From positions 1 to 36,485 of the forward strand of contig CANRJP010000018.1 of assembly GCA_947630975.1 (NCBI GenBank): 36,485 nt of DNA, read 5' to 3'. This DNA is from an uncultured Clostridia bacterium (GTDB lineage: Bacteria > Bacillota > Clostridia > UMGS1883). A program made the position numbers and the translations under genes. Shown here piece by piece: positions 25,687 to 35,224 of this stretch (position 1 is the first letter of the stretch; each line of letters opens with the position of its first letter). Below the pieces are notes generated by a model, which made no database searches, was not told the DNA's origin, and saw only the letters and a list, made by a program, of their open reading frames with translations.

Positions 25687-27430
25687 TGAGTTTTTTCATC
25701 TCCTCCCGCGCATATCTGTAGTACTCTTTGGCGTAACGGTACTGCCGCAAGGAATATTCGCCAAACTCAACGCCGAGATTGCGCTTGTATTCGCACCAAT
25801 TGCTCCATAGTAAACCGCAAGCCGCTATATAACAATAGATTTTCACCTTTGTTTCCGACGGACAGTTTCCGTCAAAATAAATGGATATGAGCCTGTCCAC
25901 CTGACGTTTGTTGTACATTGAATAGATACAGAACATGGCAATGTCCATATGTGGGTCCTGCATACCGGCGTATTCCCAATCCGTAAGCTGTATTTCATCC
26001 CCGTCGAACAGGAAATTGTCCGGAACGGCGTCAATATGCGTCAACACTTTCTTACCGGCATGGGACTCAATGTACCCCCGAAGAGACAGAACCTTTTCCT
26101 TTGTCTGTTGGTGGTCCCTGTATATGGACGGAGTTCCGTTCCAAAGAGATTCGTAAAAATCTATCATCCCGAAAATATCAAACTCATGCTCAACCGAAAG
26201 TTCCATTTCGTGAAAACTCCTGAGCCTCTTCATGCAGCTCCTGATGTCAGTCACGTCAAGAGGATCGCACGTCCGAACATTTTCTATGTACTTGGTTATC
26301 TTATAGCCATTGGTTGGGTCGATATATACCGGGTCGTCACAAAGTCCCTTGCCGGATATGGTACGGTAAACCGCCGCTTCTTTTTGCCGGTCGATAAGCA
26401 TATCCGTTCCCTCTCCCGGAACGCGCATTATATACCGCTGTCCATAGCAAGAAAAAATGAACGAACGGTTAGTCATGCCCTTTTTCAGGACTTCAATATC
26501 CGTGATTTCCTTTGTGTCAACGCCAAGGACTTTTGCGATGACGTTCAAGGCGTCGGAATTAAGCTGAGACGAGCTGCTGTCCAGTTCGCGGAGCTGTTCA
26601 TAGGTGTTTATCTCCACCACATCGGCGGCACGGATCACCTTGGCGCAAACTATCATTTTACCTCTTTCATAGAGAGCCTCCTCCCAGAACGAATTATCAA
26701 AGCGGCTGTCGGAGCAGAGGGCTTCCACTCGTTCACGTACCTCATTCGCCTGCTCCTGAAGAAGGTATGCTATGCCGACCATGGAATTGCCCCCGACGCC
26801 GTGATTGACCGTAACCAGCTCAGACTTGCGGTTCACTCTTACGGAACTGTCATCGTCCACAAGATCGCTTACCATATACCACGAATACAGTTCCCGCGTA
26901 CTGAACGGGTTACTGTCACACCAAATGTCGCCGGGAATAATGTATGTGTTTGAGATATGTCCAACAGCCAGCTTTAAAGAGTGGAGATTATTTTTCGTTC
27001 CATAGTCCGGATTGACTATCAGTTCAACGCCATACTCATCGATCAGGTATTCAAACTGCTCCTTCATAAAGCCGACAACAACATATATTTCTCTTATGCC
27101 AACCTCGTGGAGTTGACGAATTGTCCGCTCAATAAGTGGTTCGCCGTTTACCTCCAACAGAGCTTTCGGCGCGGAGGTGTTGATAGGAGCCATCCTCATG
27201 CCGGCGCCGGCGGCAAGGATCACCGCGTTTTTTGGGGACTTGCTCCTGATTTCATTCTGCGCTTTTTCCGTTGGACGTATATCGTCGCTCAAGTATCCGT
27301 CTTTGATTAACGACTTGACGGATCGATTGACCGTTCCGAGAGAGTGACCGCAAAGCTCGGCCAATATGCGCTGATTTATATACGGCTCCAACATCAATGC
27401 GTTCAAGACATCGCATTCTTGTTTGTTCAT
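25673..27430 (-). CDS. Three-domain protein: winged-HTH + LicC-like nucleotidyltransferase + LicA-like choline kinase
   Basis: HTH (NQRILAELCGHSLGTVNRSVKSLIKDGYL), NTase (AVILAAGAGMRMAPINTSAPKALLEVNGEPLIERTIRQL), kinase (LTHIDAVPDNFLFDGDEIQLTDWEYAGMQDPHMDIAMF). ATG at 27430 preceded by aaaggagg. Confidence 0.92.
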   Translation of the reverse strand: MNKQECDVLNALMLEPYINQRILAELCGHSLGTVNRSVKSLIKDGYLSDDIRPTEKAQNEIRSKSPKNAVILAAGAGMRMAPINTSAPKALLEVNGEPLIERTIRQLHEVGIREIYVVVGFMKEQFEYLIDEYGVELIVNPDYGTKNNLHSLKLAVGHISNTYIIPGDIWCDSNPFSTRELYSWYMVSDLVDDDSSVRVNRKSELVTVNHGVGGNSMVGIAYLLQEQANEVRERVEALCSDSRFDNSFWEEALYERGKMIVCAKVIRAADVVEINTYEQLRELDSSSSQLNSDALNVIAKVLGVDTKEITDIEVLKKGMTNRSFIFSCYGQRYIMRVPGEGTDMLIDRQKEAAVYRTISGKGLCDDPVYIDPTNGYKITKYIENVRTCDPLDVTDIRSCMKRLRSFHEMELSVEHEFDIFGMIDFYESLWNGTPSIYRDHQQTKEKVLSLRGYIESHAGKKVLTHIDAVPDNFLFDGDEIQLTDWEYAGMQDPHMDIAMFCIYSMYNKRQVDRLISIYFDGNCPSETKVKIYCYIAACGLLWSNWCEYKRNLGVEFGEYSLRQYRYAKEYYRYAREEMKKLNEQG

Positions 27431-27492
27431 GTACGTTTCCTCCTTTTGTTTTGTGAACATGGGGGCATTTTTCGGGGCCGGTTGGCCCCAAA

Positions 27493-28722
27493 TCAAAGTA
27501 TTTTGTATTTTTTCAGCAGTTCCGTCCGTCTGTGACTTATTTTCATACCCTCAAGGGCAAGATTTTTGTTTTCGCCTTTGCTGAGCCTGATGAACTTTAT
27601 CCAGCGCCCCACCCATACCTTCGGCAGTAGCCAAGGCTTGTCCTCGAGCTCCGGATGTTGGTTGAGCATCTGGGCCTTGTCGGGGAAGATAACATTGAAA
27701 AGGGCCTTTGCTCCGTTTGAATGTTTGGCCTTTCCTCTTGAAGAAAATGCCGCCCGTGTTAATTCGTGGGCCGAGCGCTGGGCCTCGGTACCGTTGCCGA
27801 AAGCTCCGTTACTCATCAGGTCGTCGAGCAGCTCATCCGGGCAGTTGGGCGGACAGAGAGACTCAAGCTTGAAGCCAAGATATGTATTACCAATGTAGAT
27901 CAAGTCGGACAAAAACAGTTCGGCCTCAAAATCTTTGGTCGTGGATTTTATGTAGTCCCAGTCAATTTCACCACCGTATTTTTCGGCATAGAGCAGTATA
28001 TCCAGTACTTGGCGGATACCGAAGCCCCCGGAAATAAGGTGCCGAAAAGCGTGAAACACCAAATAGAGAAAATGGTCGGTATGGTTCATTGTGCGAACCG
28101 GCACGCCGTCAGCGTCAAACTCACGGTAGTTGGCAAATACATCTTTGAAGCATTCGTTCATTCTGCTGCACAGGGGATTACCGTGTCCGGTGGGATTGAG
28201 GTGCAGTTCGATATACAGCCCATCCTCGCCGGAGCCATAGAAGCTAATCTCCTGAAGCTCATCTATTTGTCCCTTGGTTATGTCATCACGCTCGATTTTG
28301 TAGCCTTGTCTTTCGAGAATACCCTTGGCCTTTTCAAAGTCTTTCTTTTCTATCAGAATATCCTCGTCCCCCGATGGCCGGTGGTCGGCCAACTCGCCGT
28401 AAAGCTGACGGCAGACAAGCCCCTTCATCACAATAGGGTGTAAATCCTCCGCCAAAAACGCACGGTAAAGATTCAAAAATGCTTCCGTGTGCCGAGCCTG
28501 ACGCATTATCCACTGCATGGAGATGGTCATGTAGGTCTGATAATTGGGCGAATTAATGAAGTCATCATATTCCGACGCCGCCTCGAATATCAGCGGCAGG
28601 ACGTTGTGGTTTTTGGCGAGGGTGAATACGGCGGGCCAATTTATCGGCGGCAATGGTTTTGCGAACGAGTTATGTACAGATTTATTTAGCAAAGAAAGGA
28701 ATGCGCTTGCGTCACTATCCAT
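27493..28722 (-). CDS. NTP_transf_5-like (PF14907-type) nucleotidyltransferase-fold protein
   Basis: PIVMKGLVCRQLYGELADHRPSGDEDILIEKKDFEKAKGILERQGY and HFLYLVFHAFRHLISGGFGIRQVLDILLY match the family pattern. Confidence 0.8.
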   Translation of the reverse strand: MDSDASAFLSLLNKSVHNSFAKPLPPINWPAVFTLAKNHNVLPLIFEAASEYDDFINSPNYQTYMTISMQWIMRQARHTEAFLNLYRAFLAEDLHPIVMKGLVCRQLYGELADHRPSGDEDILIEKKDFEKAKGILERQGYKIERDDITKGQIDELQEISFYGSGEDGLYIELHLNPTGHGNPLCSRMNECFKDVFANYREFDADGVPVRTMNHTDHFLYLVFHAFRHLISGGFGIRQVLDILLYAEKYGGEIDWDYIKSTTKDFEAELFLSDLIYIGNTYLGFKLESLCPPNCPDELLDDLMSNGAFGNGTEAQRSAHELTRAAFSSRGKAKHSNGAKALFNVIFPDKAQMLNQHPELEDKPWLLPKVWVGRWIKFIRLSKGENKNLALEGMKISHRRTELLKKYKIL

Positions 28723-28736
28723 TTTACTCCCTCGTT

Positions 28737-29747
28737 TTATTCCGGAAAATTATAAATGTATTCCTTAAGGTTTTCTTCTATATATTGTATGTCCTTGGCG
28801 TATTGCGGATATTTCTTTTTGAGGTTTGTATTTTTAACAGATATGGCCGGGTCAAGATGTGATTTGGGAGACGTGTGGTCTTTAGGGTCTAAGCCCACAA
28901 ATTTAATTAGCTTTGCCGTAGTTTCATCGTATTTATAAATTAAATCTTCAAACCGGATCAGACGCACTCTGTCTTTATCGTATTCCTCTCTTTTGCGATG
29001 ACGGCGGGTTATTTCATACCACTTGCAAAAATCCTTAACGCTTTTATGCGGCGTTACTTTCCCGTGCCACACCTCATTTTCAAGGAGATATATGTCGCGG
29101 GGATCTCTTTCCACCACTACAACGCGAATATCGTCATCGAAATAATTTAAATATCCATTCAGATTTGACGGCGGCAGCAATTGATCGACCATGACATAAT
29201 CTGACTGTTTTTTGTTGAGGGTCTTCACAACATTTTTTATATAATTTTTTGTTAACCTATAAAATGTCTCTTTGTCTATGGCGGAAAAATATCCTTTTTC
29301 GTCAGTCAAGTTTAATAATGAAAAGCCTTCATTTTTGAACAATCCGTATCCGACTTTACTGATAATTGTGTCAATAAAATAAAATAAATGTCCCTTTTCT
29401 ATACGGTCATAATGCCACCATGAATTACATTGCAGTTCAGTTATGCTTTTTATATATTCATCGGTATACCGCATGAAATCGCCGTCCATATACCTTTTGT
29501 ATCCCTTCCTGATAAAACTGCCGTTGAGCTGCTTTGCGAATTTTATATATCTTTTTATAGCATTGCTGGTGTTGTGCCGATTATTATTTTCGATAAGGTT
29601 ATATTCCAAATCGCGTATACCGTCAGGATCATGAATAAATCTATATTCATATCCTCCCACAGAACTGCAGCTGCTAAATTCGGAAAACAAATCTGTGACC
29701 GCGCTGGATCCGGTGCCGTAATAACTGGCGCAAGTTATAATTCGCAT
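28737..29747 (-). CDS. Sulfotransferase-like P-loop protein
   Basis: N-terminal CASYYGTGSSAVTDLFSEF (5'-PSB-loop-like); VVVVERDPRDIYLLENEVWHG and VRLIRFEDLIYKYDETTAKLIKFVGL (3'-PB and C-terminal sulfotransferase patterns). RBS aaggagg. Confidence 0.75.
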   Translation of the reverse strand: MRIITCASYYGTGSSAVTDLFSEFSSCSSVGGYEYRFIHDPDGIRDLEYNLIENNNRHNTSNAIKRYIKFAKQLNGSFIRKGYKRYMDGDFMRYTDEYIKSITELQCNSWWHYDRIEKGHLFYFIDTIISKVGYGLFKNEGFSLLNLTDEKGYFSAIDKETFYRLTKNYIKNVVKTLNKKQSDYVMVDQLLPPSNLNGYLNYFDDDIRVVVVERDPRDIYLLENEVWHGKVTPHKSVKDFCKWYEITRRHRKREEYDKDRVRLIRFEDLIYKYDETTAKLIKFVGLDPKDHTSPKSHLDPAISVKNTNLKKKYPQYAKDIQYIEENLKEYIYNFPE

Positions 29748-29762
29748 TAAACGACCTCCTTC

Positions 29763-31238
29763 TTAGGATTTGCGTATGGCCTTTATTTTTTCGATAAAAT
29801 AATTACGTTTAATAATCATTACAATGCAAATTGCCGCTATAATCGCATATCTTACGATGATCATGTCATAAACAAATACAACGCTCAAAGCGAACATTAC
29901 CAGCGCCGCAGAAATCAGTACAATGAATTTCATATCATACACTCTGACCCCGTCAGTCATTTTATTCAGCACCTTTATGTGGAATAAATAATGGCTTACG
30001 GAAAATAAAATATAGCAGAACAGCGTCGTGTATCCCGCGGCAATGTAGCCAAATATGGGTATGAAAATATAATTAAGAATAATATTTACAATCGCGCCAA
30101 ATACCGAGGCGATCATTATGAACTTATTTGCCTCGTAGTAGAACTCCACATTGCCAAACAATGTGTACAAAAAGGTAAAATACACAGATAGAGCCACCGG
30201 CGGAATTATCCAGCGTGCCTCATAATATGCGGGTGAGGCAAAAATGCGTATTATTTCCGGGCCAAAGCATATTATAATTACAAGCATACAGGCCCACATT
30301 AAAAGCAAAACATTTGCGTTTTTCCCTATATCCTTATATTTTTTATTTTTCATTGCCTTATACGAATATGGAATAAACGAGCTGTTTACGGCTGTGGTTA
30401 ACAAATTCATCATTTGGGATATATTATATGCGAGGCCGTATATGGCCGCCTGAGACAGGCCTACCATTTTTCCTATCATTATTCTGTCGGCCTGACCTAA
30501 AACCGACATCGACAAATAGTGCGGTATGAGCGGAATGTTGAACCAGAGGGCGTATTTCCAAAATGATTTTACGTAGAAGCTTTTGCCTTTGTAAAAATTC
30601 ACCGCGCAAAGGACAATACCTATACACACCTGAACACCAACATAAGACAGTACCCTCGCCTCGGCCTTGTGCGAGGAAATCAACACGGCTCCCACGCCAA
30701 TGACAGGGCTTAAGACAGACATTATCAAAGTAATCGCCACAAGCCCACGGTAACGGTAGTCAAACCGCTGGCGTGCGCTCCACAGTGAAAAGGCCGGTGA
30801 AAACATAAGTTCAACAAACATGGCGACAACAAGTAATGTCGGAAGTCCCAAAAGCTCATTGAAAAGTTTGTATCTAAGCAAGTAAATCGCAAACAAAATT
30901 GCGGTTACAGTCATCGACAGTCCGTTAAGCGCCGAAGTATATCTGTTCCGCTCATTTTCAAACTTTATCATGCCATTGTTGAAAACGCCGGCGGCTAAAT
31001 TGAGTGTGGCAAAAATATATATCAAGTTGTACCATGATTGGTAAATCGTGTATACACCATACTGCTCCGTGGTCAAAAGCCGGGTAAAAATGGGTATAGT
31101 GAGTATATTTATGCCTTTTTGCATGAAGTTGCAAAGAGCGAACCAAACTGAAGCCTTTACGGCGACAGGCATGGATATATAATGTTTATACATTTTTTTC
31201 ACAAAATTCACAAACGGCATTCCTTCCCGTAAATACAT
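29763..31238 (-). CDS. Wzx-like polysaccharide flippase (MOP superfamily)
   Basis: VKASVWFALCNFMQKGINILTIPIFTRLLTTEQYGVYTIYQSW and multiple TM segments. Start chosen for RBS aaagga; the ORF track extends to 31289. Confidence 0.9.
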   Translation of the reverse strand: MYLREGMPFVNFVKKMYKHYISMPVAVKASVWFALCNFMQKGINILTIPIFTRLLTTEQYGVYTIYQSWYNLIYIFATLNLAAGVFNNGMIKFENERNRYTSALNGLSMTVTAILFAIYLLRYKLFNELLGLPTLLVVAMFVELMFSPAFSLWSARQRFDYRYRGLVAITLIMSVLSPVIGVGAVLISSHKAEARVLSYVGVQVCIGIVLCAVNFYKGKSFYVKSFWKYALWFNIPLIPHYLSMSVLGQADRIMIGKMVGLSQAAIYGLAYNISQMMNLLTTAVNSSFIPYSYKAMKNKKYKDIGKNANVLLLMWACMLVIIICFGPEIIRIFASPAYYEARWIIPPVALSVYFTFLYTLFGNVEFYYEANKFIMIASVFGAIVNIILNYIFIPIFGYIAAGYTTLFCYILFSVSHYLFHIKVLNKMTDGVRVYDMKFIVLISAALVMFALSVVFVYDMIIVRYAIIAAICIVMIIKRNYFIEKIKAIRKS

Positions 31239-31353
31239 TGAAATATCCTTTGATATAAAATTCTCAAAATATACGTTTGTTAAAAACAAAAGTGCTATTC
31301 ATGTATTGGAACAAATCTAAAATTCATTAATTACTATTAACGAGTCAGTATCC

Positions 31354-32067
31354 TCAATCTGTATAATATTTTTTTATCCATTCCTTGGCGATATATAAAT
31401 CAATTTCCTTATGTATATCTATAGACTCGTCTATTTTAAACGGAATTATTTTATTGCCCATAAAGCCCCACGGTTGTTGACCTTCTTTGCCGGAAAGCAC
31501 AAACTCCGTATTCAGCACCCAAAAATTGTGAGAAAGGAACAGGCACTCCGGTAAATCCTGACGGTTGGTCGACACCTTGCCTGTTACGCCCTTTTCATAC
31601 ATTGCAAGGGTTCCGTCCGGCTTTAATGTCTTTGCCCTCAACGGATGATGATCGTTGTCCTCATACACCGGCACCACGGCGGTTACGGACATATCGTTTT
31701 TCATAATCTCAACACATTTTTCTATCCATTCCGCCTTTACTGTAACATTGTTGGCCAGAACCACGACCAAAATATCCGGCGCATTGCCTTCTTTCTTCAT
31801 AACGTCAAGAGCGTGAAGTATGCAGTCAATATGCTGTGCTGATGGCAGTGCCAGTTCAGCGGGACGGATAATAGATTTATATCCCAACTCAGCCGAAACA
31901 TTAAGAATATTTTCATCGTCGCTGCTGCAATAATAATTATCAATATTTTTAGCCTTTGCCGCAGCGTTCGCGGGGTAGTAGAGTACAGGCTTGCCCAAAA
32001 TATCAAGTATGTTTTTATCTTTTAGAGTATTGTTACCTCTGCCGGTCAGTAGCGCTGTAACTTTCAC
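31354..32067 (-). CDS. CMP-sugar synthetase-like (acylneuraminate cytidylyltransferase family) protein
   Basis: VTALLTGRGNNTLKDKNILDILGKPVLYYPANAAAKAKNIDNYYCSSDDENIL...IIRPAEL pattern; GTG start with aaaggag RBS (ORF track starts at 32097). Confidence 0.8.
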   Translation of the reverse strand: MKVTALLTGRGNNTLKDKNILDILGKPVLYYPANAAAKAKNIDNYYCSSDDENILNVSAELGYKSIIRPAELALPSAQHIDCILHALDVMKKEGNAPDILVVVLANNVTVKAEWIEKCVEIMKNDMSVTAVVPVYEDNDHHPLRAKTLKPDGTLAMYEKGVTGKVSTNRQDLPECLFLSHNFWVLNTEFVLSGKEGQQPWGFMGNKIIPFKIDESIDIHKEIDLYIAKEWIKKYYTD

Positions 32068-32884
32068 GATATTTCTCTCCTTTAAATAATGTATCAAAAT
32101 CTACCCGTTCAAATACTTCAAGCTTGCCGCCGCGTGTGGCGTTATAAATTTTTATGCCGTGAGCGTCAGCGTACTGTCTGGCGGCTTCGTAGGCAAGTGT
32201 AGATTTATATAGTTGTGGAACATTGGTAATTCTATCATTCTCAGAAAAATGATCTTGTAAATTCTGTTTGGATAAAGAGCCATCCGGATTAAGTGTGACA
32301 GAATAATTGTGGTCAATCCCTAACAAATAAATAGATTTAAATCCCATATATGCCGCGATTTGTATAGCCATATAGGTCACAGTCCAACCGCCATAAAACA
32401 TTTCCGATATATCTTCAGAAAACAAAGGTAATTCAGGATAAAATTTTTTATTATTTATCTTTACATAGTGTGCATCTTTTATATATGGATACATCGTATA
32501 TTCAGATGATGCAATAAATTTTTCACTGTCAACTTTATAAGAAATATTGTTTTTTTGCTTCTTTATTAACTTATAATCTTGTGCACAATAATAGGTAGGA
32601 CGCCAATCTGTCTTATCGAATATTTCAAAAATACAATGTGAACCAAAACATATTTCTTTTTTTAATTTACTTAGATCTTCCAGTTTTAAACTTGGTCCAT
32701 TGCCTATAATAAAACAACGTTTCCCATAATGAGCATTTTTAAGAGTCGTTATATATTCATAACTTTGCTTCATCTTCTTTTCATGGGATGGTTTACAAAT
32801 CATTTTACATATGGGCGTATAAATCTTGTGGTAATAAAACCTATAGTAGGGACGAAACATATCTTTTATTTGATTTTTTATCAT
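32033..32884 (-). CDS. DUF115/Maf-like protein, putative glycosyltransferase
   Basis: RCFIIGNGPSLKLEDLSKL, PTYYCAQDYKLI, GGWTVTYMAIQIAAYMGFKSIYLLGIDHNYS are DUF115/GT42-like motifs. Confidence 0.75.
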   Translation of the reverse strand: MIKNQIKDMFRPYYRFYYHKIYTPICKMICKPSHEKKMKQSYEYITTLKNAHYGKRCFIIGNGPSLKLEDLSKLKKEICFGSHCIFEIFDKTDWRPTYYCAQDYKLIKKQKNNISYKVDSEKFIASSEYTMYPYIKDAHYVKINNKKFYPELPLFSEDISEMFYGGWTVTYMAIQIAAYMGFKSIYLLGIDHNYSVTLNPDGSLSKQNLQDHFSENDRITNVPQLYKSTLAYEAARQYADAHGIKIYNATRGGKLEVFERVDFDTLFKGEKYRESYSATDRQR

Positions 32885-32896
32885 TTTGCCAACCTC

Positions 32897-33931
32897 TCAA
32901 TTATATTTGATTTTAAATATTAATTTAAGGGGAAAATAAAAACCATGCAATGCAAAAAATAGAACAATGCGCTTATTTAAGGGGTACTTTTTCAAAAGGT
33001 TTTCTTCCTTTGATTGTCTATAAAAGCTTATATATTTTGCAAATATTTGTTTCATTCTTCTCTTCTTCGAATCTTTTTCCTCTGTGTTTTCTTTATGAAA
33101 AAAATCATATTTAAGATATAAAATAATGTCATTTAAACGATAGAATCCATGATAAATTTCATATTCGGGGTGCGTTTTCAACCATGGCGTTATGGCATTA
33201 ATATATGTATCAACTATCTCTTGAAAATCAGGTTTATATCGGTTCGTGATAGACGCCGGATTATAATAATAAAGATATATGGTCATTGGAATATAATTAA
33301 CGGAACTGATGTGCGAAAGGTATTTCAACATGAAAAGCATATCAGTACCTATTTTTACGCCTTCATCAAAGTACACCCCATAATCGTCAATAATCCTTTT
33401 GCGTACCAAAGTACCTACGGGTCCGCGATAGGAACAATATCCGTCTCCTTTGCAATACGCTTCACCCAAAAAACAGCTTTTTATCATAGAAGAACAATCA
33501 TTCAGCATAATTGGTTCATGCGCACTTTTATTCAATTCATCAATGCTATCAGAATCACTCAATTTATACGCATTAAACAATAACCATTCGGCCTTATCTT
33601 CCCAGTACTTTGAAATAATTTTATAAAATTGAGGCACCAATGCATCATCGGCATCAACAAATAGTATCCATTCGCCGGAACTATTCTTTATTCCGGTATT
33701 TCGAGCAGCACCCTCTCCACCGTTTTCGCGGTTTACAACCTTAATACACAAATATTTATTTCCGTATTCATCGCATATTTTTCCACTTCCATCTGTTGAT
33801 CCGTCGTTTACCAAAATCACTTCAGTTCTATCATCTATCTGATGAATAAAGCTTTCGATACATCTGCGAAGAAATTTTTCAGCGTTGTAAATAGGAACTA
33901 TGATGCTCAAACGAATTTTATCTTTACACAT
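32897..33931 (-). CDS. Glycosyltransferase family 2
   Basis: LSIIVPIYNAEKFLRRCIESFIHQIDDRTEVILVNDGSTDGSGKICDEY...NGGEGAARNTGIKNSSGEWILFVDADD. ATG at 33931 with aaggaaggag RBS. Confidence 0.95.
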   Translation of the reverse strand: MCKDKIRLSIIVPIYNAEKFLRRCIESFIHQIDDRTEVILVNDGSTDGSGKICDEYGNKYLCIKVVNRENGGEGAARNTGIKNSSGEWILFVDADDALVPQFYKIISKYWEDKAEWLLFNAYKLSDSDSIDELNKSAHEPIMLNDCSSMIKSCFLGEAYCKGDGYCSYRGPVGTLVRKRIIDDYGVYFDEGVKIGTDMLFMLKYLSHISSVNYIPMTIYLYYYNPASITNRYKPDFQEIVDTYINAITPWLKTHPEYEIYHGFYRLNDIILYLKYDFFHKENTEEKDSKKRRMKQIFAKYISFYRQSKEENLLKKYPLNKRIVLFFALHGFYFPLKLIFKIKYN

Positions 33932-33956
33932 ACATCTTTCTCCTTCCTTTAAAAAT

Positions 33957-35216
33957 TTAAATGATTTTTTTTGCATTAACACTGTATGTTAATGCAAATA
34001 TATGCATTGCATTCCAAAAGCATGAAAAATCAATGTCCGGGATACCAATAAACATCGCAACTATGGTTGAGATAAGAAAAAGCCCGCAAGATATATTATT
34101 TTGATTGCTCTTTTTTAAGCTCGAAAACAAAAGAGAGAAACTCATAAAAAACCACGGAATTGCTCCAAAAATACCAATTTGTGCCAACAGCGAAGGCAAA
34201 AATTGCGCACCTCGCACATTTTTATACCCAGCACCAAATTTAGGAAACAACTTAAACTGCTCTAACGCATTAATATCCCAATTTTGACGAGTGTGAAATG
34301 ACCCTGTTGAATCTTTTTCAAATATTACTTGATTAAGCACATCCATTAATCCACCAGAAAATAAGGCTAAAAAACAAGCAAGTAGAGCAATAGGGACAAG
34401 ATATTTTAACGCTTTTTTATCCTTGCTGACAAATAGATATATTACTCCTACTATAGCCAATGTCCCATATGCCGTGGATGAAAAAGTCAGGATTATTTCA
34501 ATTGCAAGGGCAATCGAAAGCAATATTTTTTGTCTGGTCAATTTACGGGAAATGACATAATAAAATGCCCCCACCAAAAACGCTCCGCAATAACTCGGTT
34601 CCATAAATGTTGAAAAGAGTCGTTTATATGCACTGTGATCCCAATAATATGCCGACCTGGTATCAGAAGTATAGATAAAAGTTGTCCATAAAAAATTTCT
34701 CGGTAAAATATTGATCGTGGTCAAAAATTGTAATGCACCTATCACGACAACAAATGTTATTGCCCTAATTATTATTTTTTCAAGCTCCTTTTTCTCGATT
34801 GTTTTTGCCAAAATCCAGCATGAAAAGTAGCAAAAAATATAAATAATAATCATAAGTAACCACAAAATAAACTGATTTTGACTTATGCTATAATTTTTTC
34901 TATTAATTAGATATGATATTACCATAGATATAATAAGAACCAAAGAAGCAGCCATAGATATATTTGGGGCTTTTATTTTAGAGAGATGAATTTTTCCAAA
35001 GCTTCCTGTACGCATTGAGAAAATGACAGTATAAAGCACCGCAACTCCTGAAGTTATAACCTGCGGGCCAATGCCATCATCGCCCAACATGATTACCGAG
35101 GCTGACTGAAAAACCATCGCCAGCAATATTGTGGAGATCATGTATTTGGGATTGTTGTTAAAAAATGAAAAAATTAAAACAGCAATCCATATAAATCCAA
35201 AAATCGTAATACTCAT
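33957..35216 (-). CDS. O-antigen polymerase/ligase-like membrane protein (Wzy-like)
   Basis: Multi-TM protein with RLFSTFMEPSYCGAFLVGAFYY and large periplasm-type loop (HTRQNWDINALEQFKLFPKFGAGY). The ORF track start at 35228 is a TTG. Confidence 0.8.
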   Translation of the reverse strand: MSITIFGFIWIAVLIFSFFNNNPKYMISTILLAMVFQSASVIMLGDDGIGPQVITSGVAVLYTVIFSMRTGSFGKIHLSKIKAPNISMAASLVLIISMVISYLINRKNYSISQNQFILWLLMIIIYIFCYFSCWILAKTIEKKELEKIIIRAITFVVVIGALQFLTTINILPRNFLWTTFIYTSDTRSAYYWDHSAYKRLFSTFMEPSYCGAFLVGAFYYVISRKLTRQKILLSIALAIEIILTFSSTAYGTLAIVGVIYLFVSKDKKALKYLVPIALLACFLALFSGGLMDVLNQVIFEKDSTGSFHTRQNWDINALEQFKLFPKFGAGYKNVRGAQFLPSLLAQIGIFGAIPWFFMSFSLLFSSLKKSNQNNISCGLFLISTIVAMFIGIPDIDFSCFWNAMHIFALTYSVNAKKII

Positions 35217-35224
35217 TATTTTTC

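Noticed and set aside
25949-26953. 334-aa plus-strand ORF inside the LicCA fusion gene
   Set aside because: Antisense to a well-supported kinase/nucleotidyltransferase gene; no recognisable motif.
27766-28443. 225-aa plus-strand ORF
   Set aside because: Antisense to the NTP_transf_5-like gene; no supporting features.
27493-28722. Calling this gene licD outright
   Set aside because: Sequence pattern fits NTP_transf_5 better than LicD; a LicD-like role is only a hypothesis.
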